Below, one piece after another: positions 4,552 to 6,710 of a stretch of 6,710 nucleotides of DNA. The notes below the pieces were generated by a model. It made no database searches and was not told the origin of the DNA. It worked only from the letters and a program-made list of their open reading frames with translations. Source of the DNA: Coriobacteriales bacterium (lineage in GTDB: Bacteria; Actinomycetota; Coriobacteriia; Coriobacteriales; UBA8131); assembly GCA_031268525.1 (NCBI GenBank), contig JAIRXA010000092.1, positions 1-6,710 of the forward strand, in the 5' to 3' direction. The translations under genes were made by a program, and so were the position numbers. Within the stretch, counting starts at the first letter, position 1. Each line of letters begins with the position of its first letter.

Positions 4552-5831
4552 ATCGGGCAGGCTCGGCCTCGGCGCACCAGAGACAGGCAGGCTCGGCCTC
4601 AGTACGTCAGACGCCCACAGCCTCAGTACGTCAGACGCATGCAGCCTCAGGACATCCGACGCTTGCGGCCTCAACGCGTCAGACGCATGCGGACTCAGCG
4701 CTCCAGCAGGCTGTGGAGACGGCCCTGACTTTTCCCGCCGATCTCGACGAGCGGATTGCCCGCCACCTGCGCTTCTGGGGGCCTGCCTACGAGGGCGAGG
4801 GGCTGTACGTCATCGCACGGGCGCCGCGTGCTGGCTGGGAGAAGGCGACTCGACTCGACGCGGCCAAGCCTGTGCCGTCCTCTCTGCATGAGCAGTGGCT
4901 CGATGTCGATTTCGCTCTCAGAAAACTCGAATATGAACTGGCAAGTGTCTATCTCGGTGGCGACGGTCTGCCCATTGCCATGCCAAACCTCGGACCAGGT
5001 ATCATCCCCGGTCTGGTCGGCCATCCCTTTGCTCTGACGCAGCGCAGCATCTGGTTTGATCAGAACCCCTTCGACGACCCCGCCGCCCTTGCTGATCTGC
5101 ACTTCGATCCGAATACGGAGTTCTATCGCGTCTACACCGAATTTAACGATCGACTGCTGGAGCGTGCAGAGGGACGCTACTTTGTCGCGCAAAGCGACTT
5201 CGGAAGCTGCTTCGATACGCTGGCCTCCCTCTTGCGGCGCGACGATCTACTCGCTGAGGTGGCGCTCGATCCCGCTCGGGTGAGCGCCTGGATCGGAGGC
5301 TTGTTCGGCCTCTGGGACGATGCTCTGCGCGCCAACCGCGAGCTGATCTCGACGCGACAGCCTTTGCAATCAAACTGGATACCGCTCGTCAACGACCGCA
5401 TCTGGTACTCACTGATCAGCGAGGTCTCCTCGATGATCTCACGACAGGCATATGAGGAAATCGCGCTGCCCGCCCTGCTCCGCGAGGCCGCGCAATTCGA
5501 GCAGGTGATCTTCAATCTCGACGGTGACACGGCCGCGCGTCATGTGGACCTGGTCTGCACGATACCGCAGCTCCATGCGATCTTCTGGGCTCCGACCGTC
5601 AAGTATTCGCGCGAGCGCCCCTTCTATCAGGATCTGCTCGCCCCCGAATCGTTGGCCGTCTGCCGCACGGTGCAGGAGCACGCCAAACTGCTCATCGATG
5701 GCATCCAGCCCTGGCAGCTTGCCGACTTCCTCAAACAGGTCTCGCCTGACGGCCTGTTCCTCATTGTGGATTGTGGGAGTCAGATTGAGGCGGAGGAGGT
5801 GCTCGCAAGCCTGCGTCGCTGGATACACTGA
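4548..5831 (+). CDS. uroporphyrinogen decarboxylase (URO-D) superfamily protein of unknown substrate, with a repeat-derived N-terminal tail
   Basis: The 427-residue product has an unusual tail (about 1-50) made of 8-residue repeats such as ASVRQTHA, followed by a cytoplasmic TIM-barrel-like region. Segments recalling a URO-D/MtaA-related subgroup are ERIARHLRFWG (68-78), WLDVDFALRKLEYELASVYL (117-136), LPIAMPNLGPGI (141-152), FNLDGDTAARHVDLVCTIP (322-340) and SPDGLFLIVDCGSQIEAEEV (399-418). That superfamily includes haem-pathway decarboxylases and corrinoid methyltransferase partners. The zinc-binding His-x-Cys of MtaA-like methyltransferases is not visible where it would be expected (near HAKLLIDG, 378-385), so activity cannot be assigned. 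The start ATG 4548 overlaps the ATPase stop and follows a purine-rich run (4528-4545). A GTG at residue 56 is an alternative start that would omit the repeats. Coupling to the transporter suggests it acts on the imported compound. Confidence 0.72.
   Translation: MNRAGSASAHQRQAGSASVRQTPTASVRQTHAASGHPTLAASTRQTHADSALQQAVETALTFPADLDERIARHLRFWGPAYEGEGLYVIARAPRAGWEKATRLDAAKPVPSSLHEQWLDVDFALRKLEYELASVYLGGDGLPIAMPNLGPGIIPGLVGHPFALTQRSIWFDQNPFDDPAALADLHFDPNTEFYRVYTEFNDRLLERAEGRYFVAQSDFGSCFDTLASLLRRDDLLAEVALDPARVSAWIGGLFGLWDDALRANRELISTRQPLQSNWIPLVNDRIWYSLISEVSSMISRQAYEEIALPALLREAAQFEQVIFNLDGDTAARHVDLVCTIPQLHAIFWAPTVKYSRERPFYQDLLAPESLAVCRTVQEHAKLLIDGIQPWQLADFLKQVSPDGLFLIVDCGSQIEAEEVLASLRRWIH
4596..4691. 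repeat. in-frame 24-bp tandem repeat in the start of the URO-D-like gene
   Basis: Four 24-bp units occupy 4596-4619, 4620-4643, 4644-4667 and 4668-4691, each starting GCCTCA, with CAGACGC conserved in three. A decayed fifth unit follows from 4692, and a related GCTCGGCCTC occurs upstream at 4561. The first two share their first 19 bases. Translation gives ASVRQTPT, ASVRQTHA, ASGHPTLA and ASTRQTHA. Because the period is eight codons, copy-number change would keep the frame. Confidence 0.9.
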
Positions 5832-5894
5832 GGTAGGTGTCCGCAGGGACAAAATGGTAGGTTCCGCAAGGACACAATGGCAGGTTCCGCAAGG
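5832..5894. repeat. 23-24-bp tandem repeat directly after the URO-D-like stop
   Basis: Units begin GGTAGGTGTCCGCAGGGACA (5832-5855), GGTAGGTTCCGCAAGGACAC (5856-5878) and GGCAGGTTCCGCAAGG (5879-5894). The last runs straight into palindromic copy B. The word AGGTTCCGCAAGG also occurs inverted beside copy A, at 1668-1680. A short reading frame through these repeats to 6027 has no family features and I do not call it. Confidence 0.82.
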
Positions 5895-5920
5895 TGTAGG
5901 GGCGGGCTTTGACCGCCCGC
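5882..5920. repeat. 39-bp sequence inverted relative to 1642-1680
   Basis: The reverse complement of 1642-1680 matches this stretch at 38 of 39 positions. It combines the AGGTTCCGCAAGG flank with an arm of the palindromic repeat, so the match extends 13 bp or more beyond the palindrome proper. The two copies lie on opposite sides of the promoter, leader and importer operon. Confidence 0.88.
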
Positions 5921-5973
5921 TCGAGCACGAAAATCCTCTCTACCCACGCGGGCGGACTGATGTCCGCCCCTAC
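5896..5973. repeat. palindromic intergenic repeat, copy B
   Basis: The left arm, 5896-5919, differs from that of copy A by one base, and the centre carries the same ACGAAAATCCTCTCT (5927-5941). The right arm (5949-5973) is different: its interior reads GGCGGACTGATGTCCGCC, itself a hairpin, so the outer ends still pair but the middle of the arms does not. It sits 64 bp after the URO-D-like stop and might help end the operon, although no T-run follows. Bases 5974-6057 hold nothing further that I recognise beyond two CTAGTAG words. Confidence 0.85.
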
Positions 5974-6057
5974 GGGTACACCCCCTGTTCGCCAACCTGC
6001 ATTCTATGCATCGGAAAAATAGACTAGTAGAAATGGGAATAATCGGCTAGTAGAGTG

Positions 6058-6107
6058 TGACACTGGGGACGGCGGGTTTTTTACACAACCTGCCGTCCCC
6101 GTTGTCA
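6058..6107. repeat. REP-like inverted repeat between convergent genes
   Basis: Arms at 6065-6078 (GGGGACGGCGGGTT) and 6087-6100 pair at 14 positions with one G-T wobble around TTTTACAC, and TGACA (6058-6062) pairs with TGTCA (6103-6107) outside them. The T-run is in the loop, not after the stem, so a standard terminator is unlikely in either direction. TGACACTGGGGACGG-type palindromes are familiar as dispersed repeats, some linked to REP-associated transposases; no transposase is present here. It lies between the convergent URO-D-like and LuxR genes. Confidence 0.75.
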
Positions 6108-6129
6108 AAACCGTTGTCATACGTTGTCA
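6101..6129. repeat. three direct copies of GTTGTCA
   Basis: GTTGTCA occurs at 6101-6107, 6113-6119 and 6123-6129, the last two extended to CGTTGTCATA-like words. The first copy is part of the right arm of the adjacent palindrome. The remaining bases to 6157 are AT-rich and unassigned. Confidence 0.7.
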
Positions 6130-6157
6130 TAACAAATGCATCGTAATAAAGTAAAAG

Positions 6158-6710
6158 CTATTCCTCTGATGAAGCGTTTGGCGCGCCTGCTGTTTCGGCG
6201 AGGTTGATTAGCTCTTGTCTCGAATGGATATCGAGTTTGCTATAAATACGCGAAATGTGTGTTTTGACGGTTCCTTCTGAGAGTACGAGCTTTTCGCTGA
6301 TATAAGGAGCGCTACGCCCGCGGGCAAGCATAACGAAGACCTCGCACTCTCGAGCGGTTAAGCCTCTTTCCTTGGCAACTGCCAAGATTTGGTCATCGGA
6401 TAAACCTTCGCTTGTGCTTGCGGGCTCAGTTTTGACTACTTTGCTCATTATACTGGGCATTAAAGCTGCGAGAATGACAAAGAGATAGCCAACCAGAAGA
6501 ATGAGTATCCCCGTTGTATTCATTGGCTCAAAGAATAATGAGGAGCTAATAGGTAACAACCCTGAAGAATGCAGGATGCAAAGAACAAGCCCGTAGATAG
6601 ATAAGGAGTTTATGCCCGTTTGCCTTGCAACATCAAGGGCAATAGTGAACGTTAGGCAGTGACACAGCATGCGACAGGTCCAAGCAATGATAAAAACGAT
6701 CTCATCGGTT
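6158..6710 (-). CDS. membrane-anchored LuxR-family transcriptional regulator, C-terminal part (partial)
   Basis: The frame is open from the right edge to the TAG at 6158-6160, giving about 183 residues. An ATG at 6668-6670 is not a convincing start: thirteen further codons upstream (TDEIVFIIAWTCR) continue a hydrophobic segment off the window. At least two, probably three, membrane spans are visible, including SIYGLVLCILHSSGLLP and TGILILLVGYLFVILAALMP. A charged linker leads to a C-terminal LuxR/GerE DNA-binding domain: LTARECEVFVMLARG, then ISEKLVLSEGTVKTHISRIY and SKLDIHSRQELINLAE. Large multi-spanning proteins with this ending are numerous in Eggerthellaceae and usually act as single-component membrane regulators. 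The gene is convergent to the importer operon. Its GC content is visibly lower than that of the genes to the left. Ligand and targets are unknown. Confidence 0.88.
   Translation of the reverse strand, partial: TDEIVFIIAWTCRMLCHCLTFTIALDVARQTGINSLSIYGLVLCILHSSGLLPISSSLFFEPMNTTGILILLVGYLFVILAALMPSIMSKVVKTEPASTSEGLSDDQILAVAKERGLTARECEVFVMLARGRSAPYISEKLVLSEGTVKTHISRIYSKLDIHSRQELINLAETAGAPNASSEE

Noticed and set aside
4342..4674. Minus-strand open frame with repeated ASDVLR
   Set aside because: It is the antisense translation of the 24-bp array and the ATPase end; no ribosome binding site or conserved domain is visible.
1590..5975. Composite transposon bounded by insertion sequences
   Set aside because: Only short palindromic repeats flank the operon; no transposase or integrase gene and no target-site duplication could be identified.
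5853..6027. Small plus-strand open frame through the 23-24-bp repeat and copy B
   Set aside because: Its sequence is made wholly of repeat DNA and shows no protein family features.
6058..6107. Intrinsic terminator
   Set aside because: The T-run is in the loop rather than after the stem on either strand, so I call it a REP-like inverted repeat instead.

Overview
The window reads as a segment of a GC-rich, probably anaerobic bacterial chromosome. The likeliest group is the Actinomycetota class Coriobacteriia (Eggerthellaceae-like). This assignment is inference, resting on three things: a twin-arginine lipoprotein signal on a solute-binding protein, a membrane-anchored LuxR-type regulator of the kind abundant in that family, and oxygen-sensitive NifB/nitrogenase-like genes. 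No rRNA or other direct taxonomic marker is present.

Layout. Bases 1-1588 hold a plus-strand cluster related to nitrogenase cofactor biology: the last 44 residues of a nitrogenase component 1-type protein, a stand-alone NifX-like cofactor-binding domain (281-640), and a NifB-type radical SAM protein (644-1588). Bases 1589-2012 contain no gene but are dense in signals: a compound palindromic repeat, a near-consensus sigma70-type promoter (TTGACA, 17 bp, TACACT), a leader that folds into several hairpins with competing pairings, and a 9-bp tandem repeat. Bases 2013-5831 hold an operon with a polar amino acid (possibly cystine-type) ABC importer: Tat lipoprotein binding protein, permease and ATPase. 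The fourth gene encodes a uroporphyrinogen-decarboxylase-superfamily protein. Permease/ATPase and ATPase/fourth gene both overlap by ATGA, so the last three genes are probably translationally coupled. Bases 5832-6157 are again non-coding and repeat-rich. From 6158 to the right edge, on the minus strand, lies the C-terminal part of a multi-spanning membrane protein ending in a LuxR helix-turn-helix; its N-terminus is outside the window.

How the parts may work together. NifB builds the iron-sulfur-carbide precursor of nitrogenase-type cofactors and NifX-like domains bind or carry such precursors, so the left cluster probably matures a cofactor for the upstream component 1-like enzyme. The visible tail of that enzyme does not look like a classical NifD or NifK, so a reductase other than N2-fixing nitrogenase is plausible. 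The importer operon has its own promoter and leader and may bring in a nitrogen- or sulfur-containing solute. A functional link between the two halves is only suggested by proximity.

The strongest unexplained signals are four. First, the structured leader at about 1742-1905. Second, a 39-bp sequence present in opposite orientations on the two sides of the importer operon. Third, a different short tandem repeat at nearly every gene border, one of them read in frame into the start of the fourth operon gene. Fourth, a NifB that is split from its NifX domain and lacks one cysteine expected after the radical SAM motif.
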